Below, one piece after another: positions 55,319 through 64,000 of a DNA stretch of 64,000 bases; positions within the stretch are counted from its first letter, which is position 1, and each line of letters begins with the position of its first letter. Origin of the DNA: an uncultured bacterium (GTDB lineage: Bacteria; Verrucomicrobiota; Kiritimatiellia; CAIKKV01; CAIJXV01). Under the pieces are notes generated by a model. The model did not search any database and was not told the DNA's origin. It saw only the letters and a program-made list of their open reading frames with translations. Location of the stretch: positions 1-64,000 of the forward strand of contig CAIJXV010000013.1 in NCBI GenBank assembly GCA_903824675.1, in the 5' to 3' direction. Made by a program: the position numbers and the translations under genes.

Positions 55319-56002
55319 TCAGATTTCCACCGTTGAGCGTTGCATCAAAATCGAGACATTGTCGACCGCCGGCAATTCGCGGATCGCCTCGATCAAATCC
55401 TGCCGGCAGGAGGGATCCCTCAGTCGCACCTGGTAGGCATGTTCAACCCCCTCGCCCTGAATGGCATCCCGAAGGGCAATCAATTGGACCTGGGAACAGA
55501 ACTCCTCAAGAATCCGGTCGAGCGATCCTTGGAGACCGGCGCCCGGCGGAGCCACAAACCGGAGCAGTCCCTCGTATTCGCGACGGGAAGAATAGGGTGA
55601 ATAATGCAGATAGAGCGCGATACCGCAAAAAGCCAGGGTGCCGACAATGGCCACCGAGAAAACCGTCGCCCCGGTTGCAATGCCGATCGCCAGCGTGGCG
55701 AAGAGGAAGGTGATATCCCGCGGGTCGCGGATATGCGAGCGGAAACGAATCAGGGCCAGTGTTCCTAGAATGCCGAGCCCCCGGGCCAGATTGTTCCCGA
55801 TAGCCAGGATGATGACACAGGTAATCACCCCGCTGAGGACCATGGCCTGAATGAAAGACCGCGAATACGTCAGGGTTTCGGCGGTCCACCGATACACGCT
55901 CGTCACCAGTGTACACAGCACAAAACTCATCAGCACGGAACAGAGAATCTGCTCCAACCCCAACACCCGTGCGGGACCGAAAACCGTTAAGAATTCATCC
56001 AC
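55319..56002 (-). CDS. DUF4956 membrane protein
   Basis: A 227-residue inner-membrane protein with about four N-terminal membrane segments (about 20-45, 55-75, 80-100, 110-135). It has the family motif GIGTLALIRFRSHIRDPRDITFLFATLAIGIATG, here with GILGTLALIRFRSHIRDPRD. A small cytoplasmic domain (about 145-227) follows, with alternating strands resembling an ACT or ferredoxin-like fold. DUF4956 genes often stand beside VTC-domain genes, as here (26 bp). It may form a channel or regulate the VTC protein. Function not established. Confidence 0.85.
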   Translation of the reverse strand: MDEFLTVFGPARVLGLEQILCSVLMSFVLCTLVTSVYRWTAETLTYSRSFIQAMVLSGVITCVIILAIGNNLARGLGILGTLALIRFRSHIRDPRDITFLFATLAIGIATGATVFSVAIVGTLAFCGIALYLHYSPYSSRREYEGLLRFVAPPGAGLQGSLDRILEEFCSQVQLIALRDAIQGEGVEHAYQVRLRDPSCRQDLIEAIRELPAVDNVSILMQRSTVEI

Positions 56003-56028
56003 AGGCGGTCTCTCCTCAGTGATTTCCT

Positions 56029-56847
56029 CTAGAAACGCGACACTTCGAGCATATTAAATGGCATCCGCGGAAACCCATGAAACTGGGCCTCCGCCCATAC
56101 AGCGGAAGAATACTTGCAGTTCCCGATTTGTACAAGACGAAAAGCCTGAACCAGGTCCAGCATCCAGCGCGGCGCCTGGTCTTCCGACTTAAGCTCCAAA
56201 ACCACACCCGACCGGACTTGATCCTTGCCTTGGGACATCACATCATCCATCGGAATCCAGCGGCCCGTCGGGGGCAGAACGTCCCACGTCGTCGCGGGTT
56301 GGTAACATAACTGCCGATCCATGGAAACCCGTGCATACCGTTCCGCCACTCCGAAATAGGATTCCCGCCGATACCGAATCCGCATCACGGGTTCGGCCCC
56401 GATTTCCCGGACGATCCGGACAAACCGCAAAAAACCCTGGTATTCCCGATCAGATTTAAAGGTGAGATTAACCTGCGAATTAAACACCAAATCCCGGCCC
56501 CACGCCGCAAACGGAATCGTCGCCCGACTTTTCGAAACCTGGCGTCCGGTCTTGCACTTGACCTCGAGGATGATCGGAGCACGGCCATCGAGGCCATAGG
56601 TCCGGACTCGCAACTTAAAACGACGGTAGGCTTCCAATTCCTTGGCGGCATGCAAGGCATAGGTGGGGGTGTCGAGTTGCAGGGTGGTGATCAGGTATTC
56701 CGCCGGATCCCCCGCCCCGTGGGGATCCGGTCGGCAGTGCGGCTTCAGAAATTCCCGCACGGCGGGAATCACGGCGGTCGGCAGAAGGTATTTGGCTTCG
56801 CTCCGTTCAATCCGGATGGTTTCAACCGCTCGCTCCACACCCGCCAT
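56029..56847 (-). CDS. VTC-domain protein (polyphosphate polymerase type)
   Basis: A 272-residue protein with the triphosphate-tunnel (CYTH/VTC) pattern: ERSEAKYLLP at the start, then KLRVRTYG, ILEVKCKTG, MRIRYRRESY, RVSMDRQL and VVLELKSED. These give the Arg/Lys-lined tunnel and metal-binding Glu residues. Yeast Vtc4 uses this fold to make polyphosphate from ATP. No membrane segment is visible, so membrane contact may be through DUF4956. The start at 56847 has AAGGAGAGG just before it and overlaps the 3' end of the regulator gene by 26 bp. Confidence 0.85.
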   Translation of the reverse strand: MAGVERAVETIRIERSEAKYLLPTAVIPAVREFLKPHCRPDPHGAGDPAEYLITTLQLDTPTYALHAAKELEAYRRFKLRVRTYGLDGRAPIILEVKCKTGRQVSKSRATIPFAAWGRDLVFNSQVNLTFKSDREYQGFLRFVRIVREIGAEPVMRIRYRRESYFGVAERYARVSMDRQLCYQPATTWDVLPPTGRWIPMDDVMSQGKDQVRSGVVLELKSEDQAPRWMLDLVQAFRLVQIGNCKYSSAVWAEAQFHGFPRMPFNMLEVSRF

Positions 56848-59404
56848 CCTCTCCTTGCAGCGACCATTGCACGGCCCGTTCAATCTCCGCTTCGCACGCC
56901 AGAAAAGCATCGACCACTTCGGTGTCGAACTGGGTCCCCCGGTTCCCAATCAATTCTTTTCGGGCATAATCCGGATCCAGCGGGGCGCGATAGACCCGAC
57001 GTGAACGCATCGTATCATAGGAATCCGCCAGCATGACAATCCGGGCACCCAGGCCCATGTGATCGACCGAGAGGGCGCGGGGATAGCCCTTGCCGTCAAT
57101 GCGTTCATGATGGGACCGTACGATCTCCGCCGCATCGGACAGCCAGGAACAGGCCTGTAAAATGCGGAATCCATTTTCGGGATGACTGCGAATCTGCTCC
57201 CACTCGGCTTCATTCGGCTTCCCGACTTTCATCAGGATGGCATCCGGCAGGGCGATTTTTCCGATATCATGGAGGAGGGCGCCGGTTTCCAGCGTCGCCA
57301 ATTCCACCCCCTTGAGGCCGAGTTTCTCTCCGATAATCCGCGAAATTTTGCGCACCCGCAGACTGTGCTGGTTGGTATCCGGATCCCGTGCATCCAGCAT
57401 CAGAACAAAGGTTTCCAGGATCGATTCATTGGCCCGCCGCACCTCCGCCAGCGCCTGCACCAGTTCCGCATTGCGCGCTTCCACCATCGCCTCGAGATGC
57501 AGATGGTAGCGCCGGTTTTCCCGGCGCAACCGAAAATGCTCCAATGCGCGCGCCGCCACAGCCAGGAAGCCATCCATCTGCAATGGCTTTTCAACAAAGT
57601 CAAACGCCCCCCGGCGCAGGCTGTCCACCGCATTCTCCTTGGTGGCAAACCCCGTGATCACCACCCCGACACAATCAGGCCGCCGCCGCCCGACTTCGGC
57701 CAAAAAGGTGAACCCGTCGATTTCCGGCATGGATAAATCACTGAACACAACCCCGCAATCGGCCCCATCGTGATCCAGCCACTCGAGCGCTTCGCGGGCG
57801 TTGCCCGACACTTTGACGCGATGGCCCTGACTTTCCAGAAAGACCTCCATCACCCGGCAGATATCGGGATCGTCATCGACAACCAAAATCCAGGGCGCCG
57901 TGGCGGCTTCCGGACCGGAGGAAACGACTTCCGCCGGCGGAAGTTCATTCTCGCCCACCGGGGCTGAACTGACGCAATTGCGTCCCCGCCGCTTGGATTC
58001 ATAGAGGGCCAGATCCGCCCGATTAAACAAATCGGCACTCTGATCCCGCCCTTCTTGCGGTCGGCACGAAGCCACCCCGATCGAGATCGTGAACTGCACC
58101 GGTTGCCCCCCGACCTCCACTACATGTCGGGATACCGCGTCACAAATCCGCTGGGCCAGAGACTGCCCCGCCTCTACTCCCGTTTGCGGCAATAAGATGA
58201 TGAACTCATCTCCTCCATACCGCGCCACGATATCCGACGCACGCGCCATCCCCCGGATGATGCCCGCCACCTCTTTCAATACCTGATCCCCAACCACATG
58301 ACCATGGCAATCATTGATGGATTTAAACTGGTCGACATCCAATAAGGCCAGGGTAATGGGTTGATTGCGACGCACGGCCAATTTCCAGAAAATATCGAAT
58401 TGCGCCTCGAAATGCGCTCGATTATCAGCTCCGGTCAGGTAATCGTGCAACGCGGATGCCTGTAATTTCCGGATGGCCCAGAGGATGGTGGCAAACGTGC
58501 CCGCCAGGTTGTAAAGAAACGTGAGGTCCAAGGTGGCGTAGGGCTCTCCGGGCCGGCCGGCCAAAACCAACAGACCCCGGACTTCCCCTGCACTGATCAA
58601 GGGAACGGTCAGTACATCCGGAACAAATACGACGTCGGGATCGATTTCCCCCTTCACCTGTAAGTGGACCGTCCAACCCGCAACCGGACGCCCGACCAGG
58701 GCGGCGCATCGCCGCAAAACCTCTTCTTGCACCTGTTCCAGAACCGCATGGGCCACCGGCTCACGCAAATTCAGGGTCAGGATCTGTTCGTAATCCTCCA
58801 ACCCGAAAACTCCGACAATGGTCCGTTCCACGATCTGGCCCAGGCCGACACTCAACCCCTCAAAAGCCTCCATGGCATCCTGATGGGATAGAGCGGCCTC
58901 GCTGATTCGGCTTAACAAGCGGAGTTGCTTCTGGACCCGTTCGGGATTCAACTGCGGCAGAACGCCAACCCGTTCCCGACCGGCCCGGATTTCAGTCAGG
59001 GCCCGTTCGGTCAAATCGGACCAGGAAATCGGTTTCGTCAACACCGGCCAGCATCCGAGGTCTCGCAGACGAGTCTCGGCCTTGATATCGGCATATCCGG
59101 TCATGGGAATCACACCCAACCCGGGCCAGATGCGGCGCGCCTCCTCGATAAAGGCAATCCCATCCATCTCCGCCATCTGTAAATCCACCACCACCAGATC
59201 GAATTCCTCGCGCAACAACAGGTCTAATCCGGCCCGACCATGGGGTGCCGTCTTGACGGTGCAACCCTGGCTGACCAGGTAATATTCCAGCACCCGCCGG
59301 ATCGGTTCCTCATCATCCAGCACCAAAATACATAACCCGTTCAGGCGAAGGGGAGTTTTCCGGGGCGAATCTGCGGAAGCCAGCGTTGGATTGGATCCCG
59401 GCAT
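56822..59404 (-). CDS. Dual-receiver GGDEF / HD-GYP response regulator
   Basis: An 860-residue regulator with domains in the order REC (about 22-140), GAF-like (about 170-320), GGDEF (about 325-485), REC (about 500-620) and HD-GYP (about 650-850). The cyclase motif is intact (ARYGGDEFIILLPQ, near residue 395), as are the phosphodiesterase motifs HDIGK and HHERIDGKGYP. Both receivers keep their Asp (VVVDLQMAEMDG, VVFSDLSMPEIDG). It can in principle make and degrade c-di-GMP. It lies 3 bp after the GH8 gene, in line with control of polysaccharide output. Confidence 0.92.
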   Translation of the reverse strand: MPGSNPTLASADSPRKTPLRLNGLCILVLDDEEPIRRVLEYYLVSQGCTVKTAPHGRAGLDLLLREEFDLVVVDLQMAEMDGIAFIEEARRIWPGLGVIPMTGYADIKAETRLRDLGCWPVLTKPISWSDLTERALTEIRAGRERVGVLPQLNPERVQKQLRLLSRISEAALSHQDAMEAFEGLSVGLGQIVERTIVGVFGLEDYEQILTLNLREPVAHAVLEQVQEEVLRRCAALVGRPVAGWTVHLQVKGEIDPDVVFVPDVLTVPLISAGEVRGLLVLAGRPGEPYATLDLTFLYNLAGTFATILWAIRKLQASALHDYLTGADNRAHFEAQFDIFWKLAVRRNQPITLALLDVDQFKSINDCHGHVVGDQVLKEVAGIIRGMARASDIVARYGGDEFIILLPQTGVEAGQSLAQRICDAVSRHVVEVGGQPVQFTISIGVASCRPQEGRDQSADLFNRADLALYESKRRGRNCVSSAPVGENELPPAEVVSSGPEAATAPWILVVDDDPDICRVMEVFLESQGHRVKVSGNAREALEWLDHDGADCGVVFSDLSMPEIDGFTFLAEVGRRRPDCVGVVITGFATKENAVDSLRRGAFDFVEKPLQMDGFLAVAARALEHFRLRRENRRYHLHLEAMVEARNAELVQALAEVRRANESILETFVLMLDARDPDTNQHSLRVRKISRIIGEKLGLKGVELATLETGALLHDIGKIALPDAILMKVGKPNEAEWEQIRSHPENGFRILQACSWLSDAAEIVRSHHERIDGKGYPRALSVDHMGLGARIVMLADSYDTMRSRRVYRAPLDPDYARKELIGNRGTQFDTEVVDAFLACEAEIERAVQWSLQGEDGGCGASG

Positions 59405-59407
59405 AGG

Positions 59408-60601
59408 CTAAAAACTCCCGGCAGGTGGAATTTGCGTACCGTCAAAAACGACTTCGGGAGACGGAGTTCGCTCGCGGATTAAACTCGACCAGGCCGCCAA
59501 GCCAAACCATGTCCAATTCACATCATAATATCGTTTGGGGTTGGTTGCAATACGATCCAGTTGGCCCATCTGGAGGTGCCGATCCAAAATCGCCTCGGCC
59601 GTCGGCGGGGCCCATAAGGCAAACGCCGGCAAAAGCGCCCCATAAAAACTGGCTGATTCCCCCCGATCCAGAATTTCGCCGGTCAGGCTGTAGCGTTGGT
59701 ACAGCCGGCCATCCCGGGCCAGCAACCCAACCAATTCCCCCGTTCGCGCCGGGTCTGCACAAGCGCGCAAGCGGCGATGGATCTGGCAATCGACAGCCAC
59801 CCGCCAATAGATCCGGATGGCATCAAAGGAAAAATCCCGGGACAAGGCGGACTTTGGCGACAGGGGCAAAACATGACCCTCTTCATCCACCCCCATGAAG
59901 TCCGGGGGAAGCCGCGCGGGGGGACGCAGACTTTCGCCCAGGAGGTCGTAACCCACCTCGATCACCCGCTCCCATTGGCCTTCCGGATCCAACCGGGCGA
60001 AATAAGGATAGGCATAGGGCACAAAATAGGAGAGGTTGACAATGCGTTCCCTCACCGCCCAATTCCCGGCGGAGGGGAACCAGCCGTCCCGGACCGAAAT
60101 GCCGGTCTGTTTCCGAATGGCCAGCACCAAGTCGCGAGCCCGATTGAGATACGGGGGGTGCTTGAATTGATGCGAGGCCAGAATCAAGGCAAAAGCGATG
60201 TCCTGGTCACCATCCGTCGCCGTGTTGGCGTCCACCACCGTCTGCCGCCGGGTGTCCCAATGCCAGGCATATAATCCGTCTTCGGGCCGCCGCAAGTGGG
60301 CCTCGGTCCACTCAAACACTTTCGCAAAAGTCGTGGGATCGTCCATCCAAACGGCCCGCAAAAGCGCGTAGGATTGGCTCTCAGAGGTCACTTCCCCATC
60401 GGCCCGGGTGATGTCCCGCGCATACCCGTCGGGGTTCAAGTAAAGCGCTTTGTACTGTTCCCACGCGGATTGCAACCAGACCGCGTCGGGCCGATTCTTC
60501 GCATAGGGGGCGGGACGCAGCTTCGCACGCTGCCACATCCAAATCCCCAACATCAGAACGGCCAGGCACAGGACCGCAAAAAGGGGGAGGAACTTGCGCA
60601 T
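59408..60601 (-). CDS. GH8 endoglucanase (BcsZ-type)
   Basis: A 397-residue glycoside hydrolase family 8 enzyme. An N-terminal anchor or signal (about 4-23) directs it to the periplasm. TSESQSYALLRAVW holds the general acid (E74) and DANTATDGDQDIAFALI the conserved Asp cluster (D130-D134). BcsZ enzymes trim beta-1,4-glucan during cellulose secretion. It lies between a barrel gene (5 bp) and the c-di-GMP regulator (3 bp), strongly suggesting a cellulose-like exopolysaccharide pathway. Confidence 0.93.
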   Translation of the reverse strand: MRKFLPLFAVLCLAVLMLGIWMWQRAKLRPAPYAKNRPDAVWLQSAWEQYKALYLNPDGYARDITRADGEVTSESQSYALLRAVWMDDPTTFAKVFEWTEAHLRRPEDGLYAWHWDTRRQTVVDANTATDGDQDIAFALILASHQFKHPPYLNRARDLVLAIRKQTGISVRDGWFPSAGNWAVRERIVNLSYFVPYAYPYFARLDPEGQWERVIEVGYDLLGESLRPPARLPPDFMGVDEEGHVLPLSPKSALSRDFSFDAIRIYWRVAVDCQIHRRLRACADPARTGELVGLLARDGRLYQRYSLTGEILDRGESASFYGALLPAFALWAPPTAEAILDRHLQMGQLDRIATNPKRYYDVNWTWFGLAAWSSLIRERTPSPEVVFDGTQIPPAGSF

Positions 60602-60606
60602 GAGGG

Positions 60607-61671
60607 TCAGAACTTATAGGAACACTGGGCGGTGGTCCGCCAAATCCAATACTCGGTGGTCTCCCCGTAGAGAAAACCGCCGGCACCTAGCGCCCAGTGG
60701 CGTCCGATTTTACGGGTATAATCCAACACCACGTGCAATCCCATCTCCACCGATTCACTGTTGGACGTCATGTCGCCATTTTCAAAAAGCAAAACGGGAT
60801 TGACTTCGAATTCGAGGCGATTGAGCGGATCTTTCCGGATCGTGTGCCCCGCCAAACCCAGGGCAATGAAAGAATCCGGGCTGAAGTAAGCCGGAGAGGA
60901 ATCGGAGAAATGTTCAAAATAAATATTGGGCCGCAACACCGTCCATTTCCCGGCTTCGCTATCCAGCACGGGAAACTGGTAATGGGCGTAGGCAAAAATC
61001 TGCTCGTTATTGTCCTGCTCGTAATCGGAGCCGCCGACTTGCAGACGAAGTTGTTGTTCGGCCACCGGCACCAGGTCCGCCGTCCCCCAAATCCGGTTGA
61101 TCCGGGCGTCCTGATCGACCAATTCAAGGTTGTTAACCCGGGGATATTGTCGGGGATTTTGCACATCATAAATCGTCCAAAAAGATTCCGAAGCCGCCTC
61201 CAGAGACCAGAGCGAACGGTCCTCCTGCTGGAAATGAGCGCCCAATTGTCCGCCCAGAAGTTCGTCCTCATCAAAGAATTCGCCGGTGAGACGACCCGAA
61301 ACCCAGAGTTGCGGCTGAAGCCGGTATTCATTCATGAACAGATGAAAGGCCGTGCGTTCAAAGTCGTTGGAACCGGATCCCTTCCCCTGATCCTGCGAAA
61401 AATCACCCCACATGGCCTGGAGTCGCAGGGGGAGTGAGGGATCCAGCCAGAATTCGCCCACGGCCCCGCCCTGGAGGACCTGGATATCATTGGCATCACC
61501 CAAAGCGTTGAAAATCAGACCCGCGGTCGGCTGAATTTCAGCATCCAAACTTTGTTGGGCGGCTTGAATGGTTTTGGGGTCATCCTCGGTGGCTGCGCCG
61601 AGGGAGAGGACCAAAGCTCCGCCCAAACCGAATATCGCCAATCCGCGGCCCCATTTCGTTAGTTGCGCCAT
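60607..61671 (-). CDS. Outer-membrane beta-barrel protein (BcsC C-terminal type role)
   Basis: A 354-residue exported protein. Signal peptide to about SLGAA (residue 26); the rest shows regular amphipathic strands (LRLQAMWGDFSQDQG, FHLFMNEYRLQPQLWVSGRLTGEFF, LRLQVGGSDYEQDNNEQIFAYAHYQF) and ends TAQCSYKF. In proteobacterial BcsC the TPR part and a 16-strand barrel are one protein; here TPR and barrel are separate adjacent genes (37 bp). GGAGG supports the start at 61671. Probably the polysaccharide exit channel. Confidence 0.8.
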   Translation of the reverse strand: MAQLTKWGRGLAIFGLGGALVLSLGAATEDDPKTIQAAQQSLDAEIQPTAGLIFNALGDANDIQVLQGGAVGEFWLDPSLPLRLQAMWGDFSQDQGKGSGSNDFERTAFHLFMNEYRLQPQLWVSGRLTGEFFDEDELLGGQLGAHFQQEDRSLWSLEAASESFWTIYDVQNPRQYPRVNNLELVDQDARINRIWGTADLVPVAEQQLRLQVGGSDYEQDNNEQIFAYAHYQFPVLDSEAGKWTVLRPNIYFEHFSDSSPAYFSPDSFIALGLAGHTIRKDPLNRLEFEVNPVLLFENGDMTSNSESVEMGLHVVLDYTRKIGRHWALGAGGFLYGETTEYWIWRTTAQCSYKF

Positions 61672-61708
61672 ATGGAAATCCTCCCTCTTCGACATCGCCA
61701 GCACCGGG

Positions 61709-64000
61709 TTATTTGCCGCCAGCCCCGCGAATTTGTTGCAATTTCCGATCCGCCGCCGCTTCATCGCCCTTCACATCCCCTGCGGTTTCCGACGAAAAAT
61801 CCGCCGCTTTCTTATAGCTTTCATCCGCCGCCTTGCGATCACCCAAGGCTTGGGCAGCGCGTCCCCGCCAGATCCAATATCGCCGCTGGGCAGTCTTGGG
61901 ATCCTTGACCAACCCGTCAAAAATCCGGAAAGCTTCCAAGTGCCGGTCGCGCGCCATGGCCACCAACCCCAGCCACTCCACGCCCTCCGTTTGCTTTGAA
62001 ATGGAATCCTTATGCTGCTCCAGAATTTTGGCGGCCTCGCTGGTTTTACCCTGGAGATGGAGCGCCTGAACCAGACCCAATTGCGCGTGCCAATCCTGTT
62101 TATCCTGATCCAGACGGGCCCGGGCCCATTTTTCCGCCTCCGGGAAAATATTGGCCGCCAACGCCGCCCGCATCAGTTCGATCGCCTGACCATCCCAACT
62201 CTTGACCGCGGCAACATTGGTATAAAGGACATAGGCATCCGATTCCCGGCGCACGTTGATGAAAAAGCGGGCGGCTTCCAGCCGGACCTCTGGAATTTGC
62301 CCCAAAGAGGTGGTGAGCAACTGATCGTAGAGATTCAACGCCAGCGTAACATTGTCGGCGCTGTCCCGGGCCGACCGGGCCATTTTGAGAACCAAGTCCC
62401 GGTCCTTCTCCCCTCCGCTGATCTGCTGATAAGCCGTCAACGCTCCGGCCAGATCTCCGGCATCCGCGGAGAGATCTCCCAGGGGCTCTAATATCGTCCG
62501 ATCCGACGCAGGATCCTGGGCGAGTTCCTGGTACAAGGCCAGGGCTTTATCTTTCCGACCGGCTTCCCGATCCTGTCCCGCCAACCAGATCTTTTCCGCG
62601 CGGGTTAATGGGCGCACCCCTGCCAACCGATCCAGGAAATCGGCGGTTCGAACCGCATCCTTCATTATTGAAGTGGCCCGGGCCGCCGCGAGCAGATGAT
62701 CCGGTGAAACCGGTTTAAGCGCCAACAAGGGGGTCAAGGACTCCAAGGCCTCACGCCCCTGCCCCAGTTCCAGACAGGACAGGGCCAACCCATACCGAAC
62801 CGTTGCCGTCACCGGAACGTTGGTCCCTGAAACCGCGAGGGCCTGGCGATATGACTTGACCGCATCCGCATATTGTCCATTCCAACGCTGAATCTCGGCC
62901 AGTCGCAGGGTTAAGGTGGCGCGATCACCCCAGTTGCGCGTCAAAAGATCCCGCACCAGTGGAATCGCCTTCGCATATTGCTTATTCATCTCGTAGACGG
63001 TCGCCAGATCATTCAGCATTCGCGGATCATCCTGAGGATCGTAAGGCGACTTCACCAGGGAGAGGAGCAACGGCTCGGCTTCCGCATACCGTCGGAGTTC
63101 CATGGCCAATTCAGCGCGGGCTTGAAGATTGTCAATGGCCGCGTCCCGTCCATAGGCCGCATAGGCTTCCGCTGCCCGGCCGGCCGCCCGCCACGCGGCG
63201 GCCGCGTCTAATCGCGCCGCACGGGCGAAAACCGCGTCCGGCTCCACTTTTGCCAACTTGAGATACCAGTCGGCGGACACCTCATGCCGGCCCAACACGC
63301 CGTTCATTTCCGCCAGTTTGCGCAAAAGTTCCCTTTCCAATTCAGGGGCCGGATGGGCCGCCAGGAGACCCTCGGATTCCCGGATGGACGCTTCCGCCGC
63401 CCCGGCTGAAGTCAGAATGCGCAGCCGCTCCAGCCGTTGTTCGGCGGTCAATTTTTCATCCGGAATGGCTTTGAGCAAGGCCGTTGCCCGATCAGCATCG
63501 CCGGCGGTCCGGCATTGACCGGCCTGCAAAAGTTGTTCGGGCACGGTCAGCGGCCGCACAGCGGCCAACCGGTCAAAAACAGCAACCGCCTCAGCCGAGG
63601 ATCCAGCCCGCATAAACGCGCGAACCGCAAGTCCCAAGGCCTCGGGATCGGTGGAATTATTGGCGACTAACATCCGTGCCCACGGCAGGACGGCTTGCGG
63701 ATCGGCGATTTCAACTCCGGAGGCCGTCAGTCCCCGAACGACGGTATTGGAGGCTTCGGAGTTGGCCGGATTTCGCAGCGCCTTGAGATACCAGGCCACG
63801 GCGGCATCGGGTTTGCCCGCCCAGTGATAGAGCTTTCCAACCCGGGCGCATAATTCCGCGGTTTCCCCTTGAACCCGGATAATGGTCTCATAGCGCTGGG
63901 CCGCGGCTTCATGCTGTTTATTGGCCTCTTCCTGAACCGCCGTCTCACGCAACACCTTCACATCGGTGGGGGTCAGGGCCAGCAGGGCGTGCAAATCAGC
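61709..64000 (-). CDS. TPR-rich periplasmic scaffold (BcsC/PelB-like), partial
   Basis: At least 763 residues of almost continuous tetratricopeptide repeats, for example LEPLGDLSADAGDLAGALTAYQQISGG. The frame is open to the window edge. The first possible start in view (63994) is only an internal TTG, so the N-terminus and any signal peptide lie outside. Long TPR scaffolds of this kind guide cellulose or Pel polysaccharide through the periplasm. It precedes the barrel gene in the operon. The C-terminal tail is Lys-rich and ends AGGK. Confidence 0.85.
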   Translation of the reverse strand, partial: ADLHALLALTPTDVKVLRETAVQEEANKQHEAAAQRYETIIRVQGETAELCARVGKLYHWAGKPDAAVAWYLKALRNPANSEASNTVVRGLTASGVEIADPQAVLPWARMLVANNSTDPEALGLAVRAFMRAGSSAEAVAVFDRLAAVRPLTVPEQLLQAGQCRTAGDADRATALLKAIPDEKLTAEQRLERLRILTSAGAAEASIRESEGLLAAHPAPELERELLRKLAEMNGVLGRHEVSADWYLKLAKVEPDAVFARAARLDAAAAWRAAGRAAEAYAAYGRDAAIDNLQARAELAMELRRYAEAEPLLLSLVKSPYDPQDDPRMLNDLATVYEMNKQYAKAIPLVRDLLTRNWGDRATLTLRLAEIQRWNGQYADAVKSYRQALAVSGTNVPVTATVRYGLALSCLELGQGREALESLTPLLALKPVSPDHLLAAARATSIMKDAVRTADFLDRLAGVRPLTRAEKIWLAGQDREAGRKDKALALYQELAQDPASDRTILEPLGDLSADAGDLAGALTAYQQISGGEKDRDLVLKMARSARDSADNVTLALNLYDQLLTTSLGQIPEVRLEAARFFINVRRESDAYVLYTNVAAVKSWDGQAIELMRAALAANIFPEAEKWARARLDQDKQDWHAQLGLVQALHLQGKTSEAAKILEQHKDSISKQTEGVEWLGLVAMARDRHLEAFRIFDGLVKDPKTAQRRYWIWRGRAAQALGDRKAADESYKKAADFSSETAGDVKGDEAAADRKLQQIRGAGGK

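Overview
The window is a GC-rich bacterial chromosome segment with dense protein coding. It carries no rRNA, no CRISPR array and no tRNA that I could find. The gene content points to the Planctomycetota-Verrucomicrobiota-Chlamydiota group, most likely Kiritimatiellota or a relative. The reasons are a Gram-negative Lol system and beta-barrel proteins, several uroporphyrinogen-decarboxylase-like proteins, glycan enzymes of the GHL6 and DUF2961/GH172 types, a DUF2723 membrane protein fused to TPRs, and REP-like intergenic palindromes. The phylum is an inference from content, not from a marker-gene tree.

Layout. Positions 147-4327 (minus) hold a compact unit: lysS, lolC/E-type permease, lolD-type ATPase and an EEP-family phosphodiesterase. 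Positions 4400-6340 hold REP-like repeats interrupted by an IS110-family element. From 6452 to 22902 lie a small lipoprotein, an aldo/keto reductase, a CHASE2 adenylate cyclase, a phosphomutase-like metalloenzyme, a beta-helix protein, two overlapping amidohydrolase-type genes (one with eroded metal motifs), a propeller protein, metY, an outer-membrane protein preceded by a structured RNA plus terminator, and a GH172/oxidoreductase pair. Positions 23111-27003 hold a TPR protein, CvpA and DnaG. Positions 27023-34050 are catabolic: ceramidase-like protein, two URO-D-fold proteins, an esterase and a GHL6 glycosidase-like protein.

Positions 34387-37520 form a four-gene cluster: DUF3570, ApbE-like, TlpA-like thioredoxin and a DUF4266 peptide ending in a Gly/Cys tail. 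CorA, a LarA-type racemase and a third URO-D protein follow, then a 1155-residue DUF2723-TPR protein. Next come a sigma-54 two-component pair, a MetH-type/MTHFR fusion, an encapsulin with its ferritin-like cargo, and a Gfo/Idh oxidoreductase.

The last 11.4 kb (52618-64000, minus) is one tightly packed operon: TPR protein (BcsC-like, cut by the window edge), separate beta-barrel, GH8 endoglucanase, REC-GAF-GGDEF-REC-HD-GYP regulator, VTC-type protein, DUF4956 membrane protein, HlyD-type adaptor and TolC-type channel. It looks like a c-di-GMP-linked exopolysaccharide export system with an attached VTC/DUF4956/HlyD/TolC module. No glycosyltransferase is visible; it may lie just past the window.

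The most informative structural observation is that the IS110 element sits inside the loop of a REP-like hairpin whose uninterrupted counterpart is present at 29.6 kb. This allows its ends to be placed to within a few bases. Its long 3' non-coding segment contains an 11-nt match to the target flank, as expected for a guide (bridge) RNA.
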